Positions 15,653 through 24,623 of a DNA stretch of 64,000 nucleotides are shown here, piece after piece. The stretch is from positions 1 through 64,000 of the forward strand of contig CBFDBJ010000008.1 in NCBI GenBank assembly GCA_965603015.1. Direction: 5' to 3'. How positions within the stretch are numbered: position 1 is the stretch's first letter; each line of letters starts with the position of its first letter. The notes under the pieces are model-generated. The model was given only the letters and a program-made list of their open reading frames with translations. It searched no databases and had not been told where the DNA came from. A program made the translations under genes and the position numbers. This DNA comes from JAUWTJ01 sp965603015 (GTDB lineage Bacteria > Pseudomonadota > Alphaproteobacteria > M2410).

Positions 15653-15763
15653 TGTCATTACCGGGCTTGACCCGGTAATCCAGAAAGCGACGCACTGGAT
15701 ACCCCCTTTCGGGTGTGCTAGGCACACCCTGTCGGGCAACGGGCGTCAAGCCCGGGTATGACA
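15653..15763. repeat. Intergenic palindromic repeat, copy 6 (with nested hairpin)
   Basis: TGTCATTACCGGGCTTGACC at the left and TATGACA at the right. The nested element CGGGTGTGCT...CACACCCTGTCGGGCA interrupts the right arm, just before CGTCAAGCCCGGG. It lies in the pheS leader. Confidence 0.75.
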
Positions 15764-15805
15764 GCAGAGTTGAGTTTGAGGACCGGAGAAAGGTTAGACG
15801 AAACG

Positions 15806-16942
15806 ATGTCGACACCAAGTGAAACTGAACTGGATGCCCTTGGCGGCGCCATCGCCGCCGAGATTGACGGCGCGGGCGACGGCGGCGCGCTGGAAGAGAT
15901 CCGCGTCTCTGCGCTGGGCAAGAAGGGGCGCGTCAGCCTCCTGATGAAGTCGCTCGGGCAAATGAGCCCGGAGGAGCGCCAGACCATGGGTCCGGCGCTG
16001 AACGGCCTGAAAGTCAGGATCACTGATCTCATCCAGGCCAAAAAGGATGCCCTCGAAGCGGCCGAGCTTGATGCGCGGCTTGAGACCGAGCGGGTTGATA
16101 TCACGCTGCCGGTGGCGCCGGAACTGGAAGGCCGCATCCATCCGGTTTCTCAGGTGACCGACGAGCTGGTGGCAATCTTTGCTGACATGGGCTTCTCGCT
16201 CGCCGAAGGCCCGGACATCGAGGATGATTTTCACAACTTCACGGCGCTGAACTTTCCGCCCGCCCATCCGGCGCGCGAGATGCACGATACGTTCTTTTTG
16301 AAGCAGGACGATGCGGAGCTGCAGGCGCAGCAGACGGGCGGCGCGAGCGGCACCAACGAGCCGCCAAAGGTTTTGCGCACCCACACCTCGCCGGTTCAAA
16401 TCCGCCACATGATGAGCCACAAACCGCCGATCCGGATCATCGTGCCGGGGCGGACCTATCGCTGCGATTCAGATCAGACCCACACGCCGATGTTCAATCA
16501 GATCGAGGGTCTTGTGATCGACAAGGCAACCCATATGGGTCACCTCAAGGGTTGCCTGATCGAGTTCATCAAGGCGTTCTTCGAGATTGACGAGATCAAC
16601 TATCGCTTCCGGCCGCACTTCTTTCCATTCACCGAGCCGTCGGCGGAAATGGATATCGGCTACACGGTCGATGACAATGGCGAGCAAAAGATTGGTCACG
16701 GGGGTCAGTTCATGGAGATCCTTGGTTGCGGCATGGTGCACCCCAATGTGCTGAAAAACTGCGGCCTTGACCCCGATGAATATCAGGGATTTGCCTTTGG
16801 TCTGGGGGTCGACCGGCTCGCCATGCTGAAATACGGCATTCGCGATCTGCGGCCCTTCTGGGAGGCTGATCAGCGCTGGCTGAAGCACTATGGCTTCCGG
16901 CCGCTCGACATGCCGAACCTGGCGGGAGGGTTGTCACGATGA
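15806..16942 (+). CDS. pheS: Phenylalanine-tRNA ligase alpha subunit
   Basis: A 378-residue class II aminoacyl-tRNA synthetase subunit. The N-terminal coiled-coil region includes ALGKKGRVSLLMKSLG. The catalytic domain follows: HPVSQVTDELVAIFADMGF, motif 2 RIIVPGRTYRCDSDQTHTPMF and motif 3 GLGVDRLAMLKYGI near the end. It pairs with PheT as an (alphabeta)2 enzyme that charges tRNA-Phe. A Gln/Ala/Gly-rich insertion (about residues 168-190) between the FFL and RTHTSPVQIR blocks makes it longer than many homologues. The ATG at 15806 follows GGAGAAAGG; the frame extends back to 15758, but that ATG lies inside repeat copy 6. The stop overlaps the pheT start (ATGA). Confidence 0.97.
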   Translation: MSTPSETELDALGGAIAAEIDGAGDGGALEEIRVSALGKKGRVSLLMKSLGQMSPEERQTMGPALNGLKVRITDLIQAKKDALEAAELDARLETERVDITLPVAPELEGRIHPVSQVTDELVAIFADMGFSLAEGPDIEDDFHNFTALNFPPAHPAREMHDTFFLKQDDAELQAQQTGGASGTNEPPKVLRTHTSPVQIRHMMSHKPPIRIIVPGRTYRCDSDQTHTPMFNQIEGLVIDKATHMGHLKGCLIEFIKAFFEIDEINYRFRPHFFPFTEPSAEMDIGYTVDDNGEQKIGHGGQFMEILGCGMVHPNVLKNCGLDPDEYQGFAFGLGVDRLAMLKYGIRDLRPFWEADQRWLKHYGFRPLDMPNLAGGLSR

Positions 16943-19341
16943 AATTCACCCTGTCATGGCTGAAAGAGCATCTGGAAACCGATGCCTCGCTGGAAGAGGT
17001 AGTCGAAGGCATGATCCGTATCGGTCTTGAAGTTGAAGAGGTCATCAACCCGGCTGAAGTTTACGCGCCGTTCAAGGTTGCCTATGTGAAGGAAGCCAAG
17101 CCTCATCCGGATGCGGACAAATTGCGCGTCTGTCAGGTGGAGACCGACGACGGCGTGCTTGAAGTCGTGTGCGGCGCGCCCAATGCGAAGACCGGGATGT
17201 ACGGTATTTTCGCGCCGGTGGGATCGCAGCCGCCGAATGTTGATTTCGTACTCAAGAAAGCCAAGATCCGCGGTGTGGAATCAAATGGCATGTTGTGCTC
17301 GGAACGCGAGATGGGGATTTCCGAGGAGCACGACGGCATTATCGAGCTTGCCGGGGAGCCGAAAATCGGCACGCCGTTTGCCGAAATCGCGGGTCTTGAT
17401 GACCCGGTTATCGATTTTGAAGTGACGCCGAACCGGCCCGACTGGAACTCTGTCGCCGGGATTGCGCGCGATCTGGCCGCTGCTGGCATGGGCACGCTGA
17501 AAACGCCCGAGCCAAAAGTTATTCCGGGGGCGTTTCAAAGCCCGCAGGATGTGGACTTGCGCTTCCCTGAAGCCGGGACTGAGGATGCCTGTTCGCGGTT
17601 TGCCGGGCGTTATGTGCGCGGCATCAAGAACGGCCCGAGCCCGCAGTGGCTGCAAACCCGCCTCAAGGCGATTGGCCTCAGGCCGATCAATGCGCTGGTC
17701 GACATCACAAACTACGTCTCCTACGACCGGGCGCGGCCCTTGCATGTCTATGATGCGGACAAACTCACGGGCGTCATTCATGCGCGGCTCGGACAGCAAG
17801 GCGAGAAATTCCTCGCGCTTGATGGCAATGAATATGAAGTCACAGCCCAGGACTGCGTTATTGCCGACGACACAGGTGTGCTTGGGTTTGGCGGCATCAT
17901 GGGCGGCGAGGATACCGGCTGCACCGACGCGACGGTCAATGTCTTCATCGAGTGCGCCTATTTTGATCCGATCCGCACGGCGCGCACGGGTCGCTCGTCA
18001 ACCATTATGTCTGACGCGCGCTACCGGTTTGAGCGCGGCGTTGATCCGCGTTTTGTGGTGCCGGGCATGGAACTTGCCACGCAATTGGTGATGGAGTTCT
18101 GCGGCGGCGAACCGAGCGAGATCGTTGATCGTGGCCATGACATTTGGCAAGACAAGGTGGTTTCCTTCCGACCGGCTCGGGTTCTGGAGCTGACCGGCAT
18201 GGCGCTCGGCGAAGACGAGATGATCGGCATTTTGACCGCGCTCGGTTTTGACGTGAAGACCGGTGGCAAGAGCTGGAGTGTCAGCGTTCCGTCATGGCGC
18301 CCTGATATTGAAGGCGAGGCGGATATTGTTGAGGAAGTCAGCCACATCCACGGGTTTGAACATCTGCCGGCGACGCCTCTGCCACGCCTTGATGTGGTGG
18401 CAAAACCGGTACTGACCCTGCGCCAGAGCCGCCATCGCTGGGCGCGGCGCGAAGCGGCCTCGCGGGGCTTTTATGAAGCGGTGACCTATTCTTTCACGCA
18501 CCAGCCGTGGGCCGAAGCCTTTGGCGGCGGCGCGGAGGTCCTCAAGCTGGCCAATCCGATCTCGTCAGAGCTTGCGGCGATGCGGCCATCGGTTCTGCCC
18601 AATCTGGTGGCGGCGGTGCAGCGCAATGTTGATCGCGGTGTTGGCGAAATTGCACTCTTCGAGCTCGGACCACAATACCGCGGCGCAGAGCCCGACGATC
18701 AGGATGCGGTGCTTGCCGGTGTTCGCTGCGGCAGTGGCGCGCGCTCCTGGACCGGCATGGCGAAAGCCACGGATGTTTTCACGGTGAAGGCGGACGCGCT
18801 GGCGATCCTGGCCGAGGTTGGCGCACCGGTGGCAAGCCTGCAGACAACGCCCGATGCTCCGGCGTGGTACCACCCCGGCCGTTCCGGCACGCTGCGGATG
18901 GGACCGAAGATGGTGCTGGCGCATTTCGGCGAGCTTCATCCAGGCGTGCTCAAGCTGATGAATGTGAAGGGGCCGGTGTTTGCCTTTGAGACCTATCTCG
19001 ATGTGGTTCCTGCGCCGCGCAAGAAGGGCAAGACCCGCGCGGTCTATAATGTCTCCGATTATCAGGCCGTGGAACGGGACTTTGCCTTTGTCGTGGACAC
19101 GGGCGTGACGGCCGAGAGTTTGATACGGGCGGCACGCGGCGCCGACAAGGTGCTCATCGATGATGTCAGTGTTTTTGATGTCTTCGAAGGGCCGTCGATC
19201 GGTGACGGCAAGAAGTCTGTCGCCCTTTCCATAACCCTTCAGCCGACGGAGGGAACCTTGACTGACAAGCAGATCGAGGCGGTTGCCGACAAGGTTGTCG
19301 CTGCGGTCAAGAAGTCGAGCGGCGGCGCGCTTCGCGGCTGA
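16939..19341 (+). CDS. pheT: Phenylalanine-tRNA ligase beta subunit
   Basis: An 800-residue subunit with the full bacterial domain order. The N-terminus (MKFTLSWLKEHLETDASLEE) leads into a tRNA-binding OB domain (residues about 40-150, HPDADKLRVCQVE). The B3/B4 editing region follows (TPNRPDWNSVAGIARDLAA, RPINALVDITNYV). Then come B5 (SFRPARVLELTG), the catalytic-like core with VEEVSHIHGFEHLPATPLP, and a C-terminal anticodon-binding FDX-ACB domain (YQAVERDFAFVVD to the end). Overlap with pheS by four bases indicates translational coupling and equal stoichiometry. Length is normal (790-810). No downstream terminator with a T-run was found. Confidence 0.97.
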   Translation: MKFTLSWLKEHLETDASLEEVVEGMIRIGLEVEEVINPAEVYAPFKVAYVKEAKPHPDADKLRVCQVETDDGVLEVVCGAPNAKTGMYGIFAPVGSQPPNVDFVLKKAKIRGVESNGMLCSEREMGISEEHDGIIELAGEPKIGTPFAEIAGLDDPVIDFEVTPNRPDWNSVAGIARDLAAAGMGTLKTPEPKVIPGAFQSPQDVDLRFPEAGTEDACSRFAGRYVRGIKNGPSPQWLQTRLKAIGLRPINALVDITNYVSYDRARPLHVYDADKLTGVIHARLGQQGEKFLALDGNEYEVTAQDCVIADDTGVLGFGGIMGGEDTGCTDATVNVFIECAYFDPIRTARTGRSSTIMSDARYRFERGVDPRFVVPGMELATQLVMEFCGGEPSEIVDRGHDIWQDKVVSFRPARVLELTGMALGEDEMIGILTALGFDVKTGGKSWSVSVPSWRPDIEGEADIVEEVSHIHGFEHLPATPLPRLDVVAKPVLTLRQSRHRWARREAASRGFYEAVTYSFTHQPWAEAFGGGAEVLKLANPISSELAAMRPSVLPNLVAAVQRNVDRGVGEIALFELGPQYRGAEPDDQDAVLAGVRCGSGARSWTGMAKATDVFTVKADALAILAEVGAPVASLQTTPDAPAWYHPGRSGTLRMGPKMVLAHFGELHPGVLKLMNVKGPVFAFETYLDVVPAPRKKGKTRAVYNVSDYQAVERDFAFVVDTGVTAESLIRAARGADKVLIDDVSVFDVFEGPSIGDGKKSVALSITLQPTEGTLTDKQIEAVADKVVAAVKKSSGGALRG

Positions 19342-19585
19342 TTGTGCCCGATTTTCTCTATTCCCGCAGCGCGGCCATGAGCCCAAAGAGGATTTTTCAT
19401 AACACCCGAAAACGATCTGGGCCACTGTGAAAATGGGTCGTTCTGTCGCGGTTTGAGTTGACACTGGTCAAATATTGTTAAGGAATTCTGTGTAAGTTGC
19501 AACGGTTCCAGGGACTTACTGGATCTAGAATTTAACTTTTCAGGGCTCACCATGAAGCGGCCCTATCACACAACGAGGGGGTCTC

Positions 19586-20836
19586 ATGATGACCAAATCT
19601 TTGAAATTCAAGCGGGGACTTTTCCCTGCTGTATTAATGGCAGCAACGGCCTTGACGGCACCAGGACTTTCCACGTCGGCTTCAGCCGACGAGAGCCTGG
19701 GTGATGCTCTCAAAAATGGCAAACTCATTCTTGATATGCGTCTGCGTAACGAAACAGTTTCGCAAGACGGCTTTGCCGCCGATGCAAGCGGCCTGACGCT
19801 GCGCACACGACTTGGCTATGAAACGGCCGACTACTACGGTTTCAAGTTTCTCGCCGAATTTGAAAATACATCGAATGTGGATGACGAGGACTACAACAAC
19901 ACCGTTAATGGCAACGGGACCTATCCTGTGATAGCCGATCCGGATACGACACAGCTCAATCGCGCCCAGTTCACTTATACCGGGGTCGATGGTTTTGCCG
20001 TCATTGGTGGTCGTCAGCGGATTAACCTCGGCAACCAGCGCTTTATTGGCGCTGTGGGCTGGCGTCAGAACGAGCAGACCTTTGATGCGATTGTTGTGCA
20101 AAACACAATGATTGAGAACACTACGATCACCTACGGCTATATCGACCGGGTCCACCGAATTTTTGGTGATGATCATCCCGCCGGCAAGCTGCACACCAAT
20201 GCCCATGCGGTCAACGTTGACTACAAAGTCGCCCCGCTGGGTACTGTAACGGCCTATGCCTATTTGCTTGATGTTGAAGATGTTCCTGGCCTGTCGACAT
20301 CGACCTATGGCGCACGCATTCACGGCAAATACAAGCAGGACGAGGTTACGTTCTCGTGGGATGGCGAATATGCCACTCAAAGCGATTATGCAGACAATCC
20401 CGGCGACATTGATGCTGACTTTTACAGTGTGAACGCTGGTGTCGCAGCGCGCGGATTTGCCGGCAAAGTCGGCTATGATGTTCTGGGCGGTGACGGCGCA
20501 TCGAGCTTTCAAACGCCGCTGGCAACGCTGCACAAGTGGCAGGGCTTTGCCGACGCTTTCCTTACGACGCCAGCTGACGGCATCCAGGATCTTCATGGAA
20601 TGGTATCCTGGAGCCAGAAGGACGTCGGCGTTCTCAAGAGCCTGAAGCTTGCGGCCTGGTATCACTCCTTTGAGGGTGATACAGGCGGTGTCGATATGGG
20701 ATCCGAAGTGGATCTTCTTGTCGCCGCAGGTCTTGGCAATGGCTGGAGCACGTCTTTGAAATATGCCGATTATTCCGGCGAGGGCTTCCAGGCGGATCGC
20801 CAGAAACTTTGGGTTACATTGGCCTATAAATACTAA
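19586..20836 (+). CDS. Outer-membrane beta-barrel protein (alginate-export/porin-like)
   Basis: A 416-residue exported protein. A signal peptide with a hydrophobic core ends near STSASA/DE (about residue 34). The remainder is made of alternating, Tyr/Gly-rich amphipathic strands and ends in an aromatic residue (LAYKY), as outer-membrane barrels do. Blocks such as LDMRLRNETVSQDGF, LRTRLGYETADYYGFKFLAEFE and GGRQRINLGNQRFIGAVGWRQNEQTFDA are typical of the alginate-export/OprD-like barrel group. It may form a general or substrate-specific pore; no substrate is inferable. It stands alone between pheT and a strong terminator. Two adjacent ATGs (19586, 19589) can start it; GAGGGGG lies upstream. 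Confidence 0.82.
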   Translation: MMTKSLKFKRGLFPAVLMAATALTAPGLSTSASADESLGDALKNGKLILDMRLRNETVSQDGFAADASGLTLRTRLGYETADYYGFKFLAEFENTSNVDDEDYNNTVNGNGTYPVIADPDTTQLNRAQFTYTGVDGFAVIGGRQRINLGNQRFIGAVGWRQNEQTFDAIVVQNTMIENTTITYGYIDRVHRIFGDDHPAGKLHTNAHAVNVDYKVAPLGTVTAYAYLLDVEDVPGLSTSTYGARIHGKYKQDEVTFSWDGEYATQSDYADNPGDIDADFYSVNAGVAARGFAGKVGYDVLGGDGASSFQTPLATLHKWQGFADAFLTTPADGIQDLHGMVSWSQKDVGVLKSLKLAAWYHSFEGDTGGVDMGSEVDLLVAAGLGNGWSTSLKYADYSGEGFQADRQKLWVTLAYKY

Positions 20837-20875
20837 ACGCAGGTCCTGGGCTCGTTCAGGGCCTCATGAAAAGAA

Positions 20876-20909
20876 ACCGGGCGTCTCTTGCGAGGCGCCC
20901 GGTTTTTTT
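20876..20909 (+). terminator. Rho-independent terminator (probably bidirectional)
   Basis: A 12-bp GC-rich stem (20876-20887 with 20892-20903, one G-T pair), TTGC loop and seven T. It sits between the convergent porin-like and EF-hand genes; an A-rich stretch before the stem could serve the minus strand. Confidence 0.9.
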
Positions 20910-20932
20910 GTGCGTGCTGTGTGGTCAGATGC

Positions 20933-21865
20933 TCAGGGTTCGTCGCGGTCGTGGCGCCGCTTGTCGTCATCCCGGTCTCGATCCCGGTCGCGATCCCGGT
21001 CGCGGGCCTTACGGTGTTTCTCGGCACGATGCCCGTCGGCTTTTCTCCCGTCGCGGTGCCGGTCTGCCTTATGACCGTCCCGATGTTCGTCGCGGTGCCG
21101 GTCTGCCTTATGACCGTCCCGATGTTCGTCACGGCGGCGGTCTGCCTTGTGGCCGTCTCGATGTTCGTCACGGCGGCGGTCTGCCTTGTGGCCATCACGG
21201 TGTCCATCGCGGTGTCGGTCTGCCTTGTGGCCATCACGGTGTCCGTCGCGGTGCCGGTCTGCCTTGTGGCCATCACGGTGCCTGTTGCGGTGCCGGTCTG
21301 CTTTGTGACCATTGCCGCGATGATCGCCGTGGCCGACGCGAACATCAAGACGGCGGTAGTCAGGATAGTAGCGGCCATGATTTCTGGAAAGGGATGTCCG
21401 ATACCAGTTGGAGCGGTTCAGCTCTTTCCGGCTCAGATAGCCGTCGCCATTGCGATCAGCCCTGCGGAACTCGTCGCGTACTGCATGGCGCAGCTCTCTG
21501 CGGGTGATCACGCCGTTGCGGTTCAGATCGTAAAGATGAAACGTGCGCGTGTTGATGGGGCCCAGATAGGACGATCCGCCACGATGGCCTCCGCCACCGG
21601 TGCCAAAGGCGATCCGGAAATTCTCATCGCCGAAGACCACGCGGACGTTTGGACCGTCGTTATGGCTGCGGCCGCGATGTTCCAGACGGCGCAACGCCTT
21701 TCTGGAAAGCTTGCCGTTATTGTTGCGATCAAGTCTGTCAAAAATACGCACGAACTTCTGGACCATCTCCCTCTGGGAGATCCCTCCATCCCGGGCGAGG
21801 GCGGGGGTCGTCGTGACTACGGCGAGTGAACTCGCGGCAGCGAGGATTAATGCTATTGGCTTCAT
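20933..21865 (-). CDS. Secreted EF-hand protein with His/Arg/Asp tandem repeats
   Basis: A 310-residue protein with a signal peptide (MKPIALILAAASSLAVV...ALA, cleavage near residue 24). Three EF-hand loops follow: D46-RNNNG (position 12 is Ala, so probably weak), D113-LNRNG with E124, and D137-RNGDG with E148, the last two canonical calcium sites. From residue 187 the protein is seven head-to-tail copies of a 13-14-residue unit (consensus HKADRHRDGHRDG), then RDRDRDRDRD and a charged tail. The mature protein is probably periplasmic or extracellular, binding Ca2+ through the EF-hands. The His-rich tail could bind transition metals or acidic polymers (inference). The start has GGAGAGG six bases upstream; the frame extends to 21934 without a better start. 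Confidence 0.8.
   Translation of the reverse strand: MKPIALILAAASSLAVVTTTPALARDGGISQREMVQKFVRIFDRLDRNNNGKLSRKALRRLEHRGRSHNDGPNVRVVFGDENFRIAFGTGGGGHRGGSSYLGPINTRTFHLYDLNRNGVITRRELRHAVRDEFRRADRNGDGYLSRKELNRSNWYRTSLSRNHGRYYPDYRRLDVRVGHGDHRGNGHKADRHRNRHRDGHKADRHRDGHRDGHKADRHRDGHRDGHKADRRRDEHRDGHKADRRRDEHRDGHKADRHRDEHRDGHKADRHRDGRKADGHRAEKHRKARDRDRDRDRDRDDDKRRHDRDEP
21032..21307 (-). repeat. In-gene tandem repeat, about 7 x 39 bp
   Basis: Seven adjacent units (39 bp, the last 42 bp) encode HKAD(R/H)-type 13-mers of the EF-hand protein. Unit identity is high, so slippage-driven copy-number change between strains is likely. There are no spacers, so this is not a CRISPR array. Confidence 0.9.
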
Positions 21866-22114
21866 GTAACCTCTCCACAAATAAAGTGTATAAACCGAAA
21901 TCACATCAATTTCGGTACCCCCCGGTAAGCCCATTGACGAACTATTGGCATTAATTGTGGCATTAATCTGTCCAAACCCGTGCCATTTTGAGGGTGGGTG
22001 TGCCGCGCGGTTTGGCTGTCACGGGGGCAGTGGCTGATAGCTGGCACAATCCCCCGGGACTGGTCCCGAGATTTGCCTTGGATATATGTTGGGCGAATGG
22101 TAGGAAGCGCGCCC

Positions 22115-23917
22115 ATGACAGATCTCAAACACATACGAAATTTCTCCATTGTCGCGCATATCGACCATGGCAAATCGACCCTCGCGGACCGGCTCATTCA
22201 GGTCACCGGCGGCCTCACCGCACGGGAAATGAAGGCCCAGGTGCTTGATAATATGGATATCGAGCGTGAGCGCGGTATCACGATCAAGGCACAGACCGTG
22301 CGGCTCGAATATACGGCGAAGGACGGGGAGGCTTACGTCCTCAATCTCATTGATACGCCGGGCCATGTGGATTTTGCCTATGAGGTTTCGCGCTCGCTCG
22401 CGGCGGTCGAGGGCTCGCTTCTGGTGGTCGATGCCAGTCAGGGCGTTGAAGCGCAGACCCTTGCCAATGTCTACAAGGCGATCGAGAATAATCATGAAAT
22501 TGTTTCGGTGCTCAACAAGGTGGACTTGCCCGCTGCGGAGCCCGACCGGGTGCGCCAGCAAATTGAGGATGTGATCGGCATCGATGCTTCTGATGCGCTT
22601 GAAATTTCGGCCAAGACGGGCATTGGCATTGAAGAGGTGCTTGAAGCGATCGTTGAGCGTCTGCCGGCGCCGCAGGGCGATGCTGACGCCCCCCTGAAGG
22701 CGCTGCTGGTCGACAGTTGGTACGATGCCTATCTCGGGGTTGTTGTTCTTGTGCGGATCATTGACGGCAAGATGCGCAAGGGGCAGAAGATCAAGATGAT
22801 GGCCGCCGATGCTGTTTATCTGGCTGACCGGGTCGGTGTTTTTCATCCGAAGATGGACAGTGTGAAGGAATTGGGTCCGGGCGAGATCGGGTTCTTTACC
22901 GCCGCGATCAAACAGGTGGCTGATACGCGGGTTGGGGATACCATCACCGAGGACAAAAAAGAGACGGCTCAGCCTCTGGCCGGGTTTGCACCGTCACAAC
23001 CGGTTGTTTTCTGCGGGTTTTTCCCGCTCGATTCGTCCGAGTTTGAGACCTTGCGGGACAGTCTGGGGCGCCTGCGCCTGAATGATGCCAGTTTTGATTT
23101 TGAGATGGAATCTTCCGCCGCGCTCGGGTTTGGCTTCCGGTGCGGATGTTTGGGGCTGCTTCAACTTGAGATTATTCGCGAGCGAAGTGAACGCGAGTTT
23201 AATATTGAACTCATCACGACCGCGCCAAGTGTTGTCTACAAGCTCTATATGAACGACGGCACAGAAATCGAAATGCATAATCCGGCTGATATGCCCGACC
23301 CGACCCAGATCGACCGTATTGAAGAGCCGTGGATCAGTGCCACTATTCTCGTTCCCGACGAATACCTCGGCGCGGTTTTGAAGCTGTGCGAAGACCGGCG
23401 CGGCACCCAGAAGGATTTGACCTATGCTGGTACGCGGGCGATGGTGGTCTATGACCTGCCGCTCAATGAAGTGGTGTTTGATTTTTATGATCGGTTGAAA
23501 TCGATCACGCGCGGCTATGCCAGCTTTGACTATCAGATCAATGATTACCGGGCCGACGAGCTGGTGAAGATGAGTATTCTTGTGAATGCAGAACCAGTGG
23601 ACGCCTTGTCGATCATCGTGCATCGCTCACGCGCCGAAGCGCGCGGGCGGGTCATGTGTGAGAAGCTGAAAGACCTGATCCCGCGCCATCTTTTTCAGAT
23701 CCCGATCCAGGCCGCGCTCGGCGGCAAGATCATTGCGCGCGAAACCATCCGTGCCTTGCGCAAGGATGTGACTGCGAAATGTTATGGCGGGGATGCCAGC
23801 CGCAAGCGCAAGCTGCTCGACAAGCAGAAGGCGGGCAAGAAACGCATGCGCCAGTTCGGCAGGGTCGAAATTCCCCAGGAAGCGTTTATCGCCGCGCTTA
23901 AAATGGATGAGAACTAG
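22115..23917 (+). CDS. lepA: Elongation factor 4 (LepA), back-translocating GTPase
   Basis: A 600-residue translational GTPase starting MTDLKHIRNFSIVAHIDHGKSTLADRL. It has the G1 loop AHIDHGKST, G3 DTPGHVDF and G4 NKVD, then EF-G-like domains II, III and V. The LepA-specific C-terminal domain ends near GGDASRKRKLLDKQKAGKKR and IPQEAFIAALKMD. It acts on ribosomes stalled under ionic or low-temperature stress and in 30S biogenesis. The ATG at 22115 follows TAGGAAG. The frame extends back to 21998, but that part lacks homology. A 14-bp tandem duplication straddles the stop codon. Divergent from the EF-hand gene. Confidence 0.97.
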   Translation: MTDLKHIRNFSIVAHIDHGKSTLADRLIQVTGGLTAREMKAQVLDNMDIERERGITIKAQTVRLEYTAKDGEAYVLNLIDTPGHVDFAYEVSRSLAAVEGSLLVVDASQGVEAQTLANVYKAIENNHEIVSVLNKVDLPAAEPDRVRQQIEDVIGIDASDALEISAKTGIGIEEVLEAIVERLPAPQGDADAPLKALLVDSWYDAYLGVVVLVRIIDGKMRKGQKIKMMAADAVYLADRVGVFHPKMDSVKELGPGEIGFFTAAIKQVADTRVGDTITEDKKETAQPLAGFAPSQPVVFCGFFPLDSSEFETLRDSLGRLRLNDASFDFEMESSAALGFGFRCGCLGLLQLEIIRERSEREFNIELITTAPSVVYKLYMNDGTEIEMHNPADMPDPTQIDRIEEPWISATILVPDEYLGAVLKLCEDRRGTQKDLTYAGTRAMVVYDLPLNEVVFDFYDRLKSITRGYASFDYQINDYRADELVKMSILVNAEPVDALSIIVHRSRAEARGRVMCEKLKDLIPRHLFQIPIQAALGGKIIARETIRALRKDVTAKCYGGDASRKRKLLDKQKAGKKRMRQFGRVEIPQEAFIAALKMDEN

Positions 23918-23949
23918 GAAAATGGATGAGAATCAGGTCCGGATGTGAA

Positions 23950-23983
23950 GAGGGCATCCGCTCCCCCCGAAGCGAATGCCCTC
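23950..23983. terminator. Terminator-like hairpin after lepA
   Basis: Arms GAGGGCAT/ATGCCCTC plus an inner CGCT/AGCG, one mismatch, and an 8-nt loop, between convergent genes. The flanking T-runs are poor, so factor-independent termination is uncertain. Confidence 0.4.
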
Positions 23984-24002
23984 AAATTCACCCGCCTCGA
24001 GC

Positions 24003-24269
24003 CTAATCGCGGCTACGGAACAAGAACGCCAACACCAGACCAACACCCCCAAGTGTGAGTGAAGCTGGCAGCCCCAGCGCCGCCGCAGCAAAGCTGGCGG
24101 ACGCCGCATCAAGCGAGGCAGGGTGAAGCATGACCCATATCTGTTCAAGAGAATGGGTATGAGAAAGGAAGCCGCCTTCATTGGCTTCCAGCATTGCAAA
24201 GAGGTCCCCGCCGAGCAGCATCAAAGATGCAACAATCAGCAACAGAGCCACAAATCTAAAAATAACCAT
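24003..24269 (-). CDS. Small hypothetical membrane protein
   Basis: An 88-residue protein with two probable transmembrane helices: residues about 2-21 (VIFRFVALLLIVASLML) and about 65-83 (ALGLPASLTLGGVGLVLAFLF). It ends in RSRD. Between them is a loop with EANEGGFLSHTHSLEQIWVMLHP. No family is recognised. An in-frame TTG seven codons upstream (24290) is an alternative start; the ATG is preferred because GGGGG lies upstream and the helix begins at once. It is convergent with lepA. Coding status is inferred from the hydrophobic pattern; a competing frame at 23933-24199 is judged a shadow. Confidence 0.5.
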   Translation of the reverse strand: MVIFRFVALLLIVASLMLLGGDLFAMLEANEGGFLSHTHSLEQIWVMLHPASLDAASASFAAAALGLPASLTLGGVGLVLAFLFRSRD

Positions 24270-24623
24270 CGGCCAAAACCCCCGTTTCAATACTCGATAC
24301 GCTACAAATCGAGGCGTTTTAGCCTCTTTAACAGTCGGATCGCAGAGGTCCTGCAGATCCCCCGATCCCGATCATTACAGCATTGTAACGTTTGAAGGTG
24401 TCCCAGACAAGTACATGTTTTACATAATATCGCGGAGTGGGTCCGCGGAGCCACAGGTGCTCGAGGCGTGGCGGAACACTGCGAAATCTGCCGGAAACTC
24501 TGCCAGAATAATGCGCTGCAAAGCCTTGCGTTTTGGGGGCCAATCGTATAGTTCCGGCCCCGTGCCGCGCGCAGGGTCCTCCGAGGCCGATAAATCGCGC
24601 GATTTGCATATGATGCTGAGCAT
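24270..24623. other. Intergenic stretch before tRNA-Ser
   Basis: About 350 bp with no supported gene. Minus-strand frames cross the tRNA and are rejected. The only signal seen is the TATGAT box near its right end. Composition is mixed, with an AT-rich centre. Confidence 0.5.
24609..24614 (+). promoter_or_regulatory. Candidate -10 box of tRNA-Ser
   Basis: TATGAT ends 10 nt before the mature tRNA. No good -35 hexamer is seen at 16-18 bp. Confidence 0.3.

Noticed and set aside
19458..19463. TTGACA as -35 box of the porin-like gene
   Set aside because: No acceptable -10 hexamer at 16-18 bp; not listed as a promoter.
21032..21307. CRISPR-like array appearance
   Set aside because: Units are adjacent without spacers, in frame with a protein and 39 bp long; no cas genes.
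20888..21829. Plus-strand frame with repetitive hydrophobic units (VCLVAITV-type)
   Set aside because: This is the reverse complement of the EF-hand gene's tandem repeat; the minus strand has signal peptide, EF-hands and ribosome-binding site.
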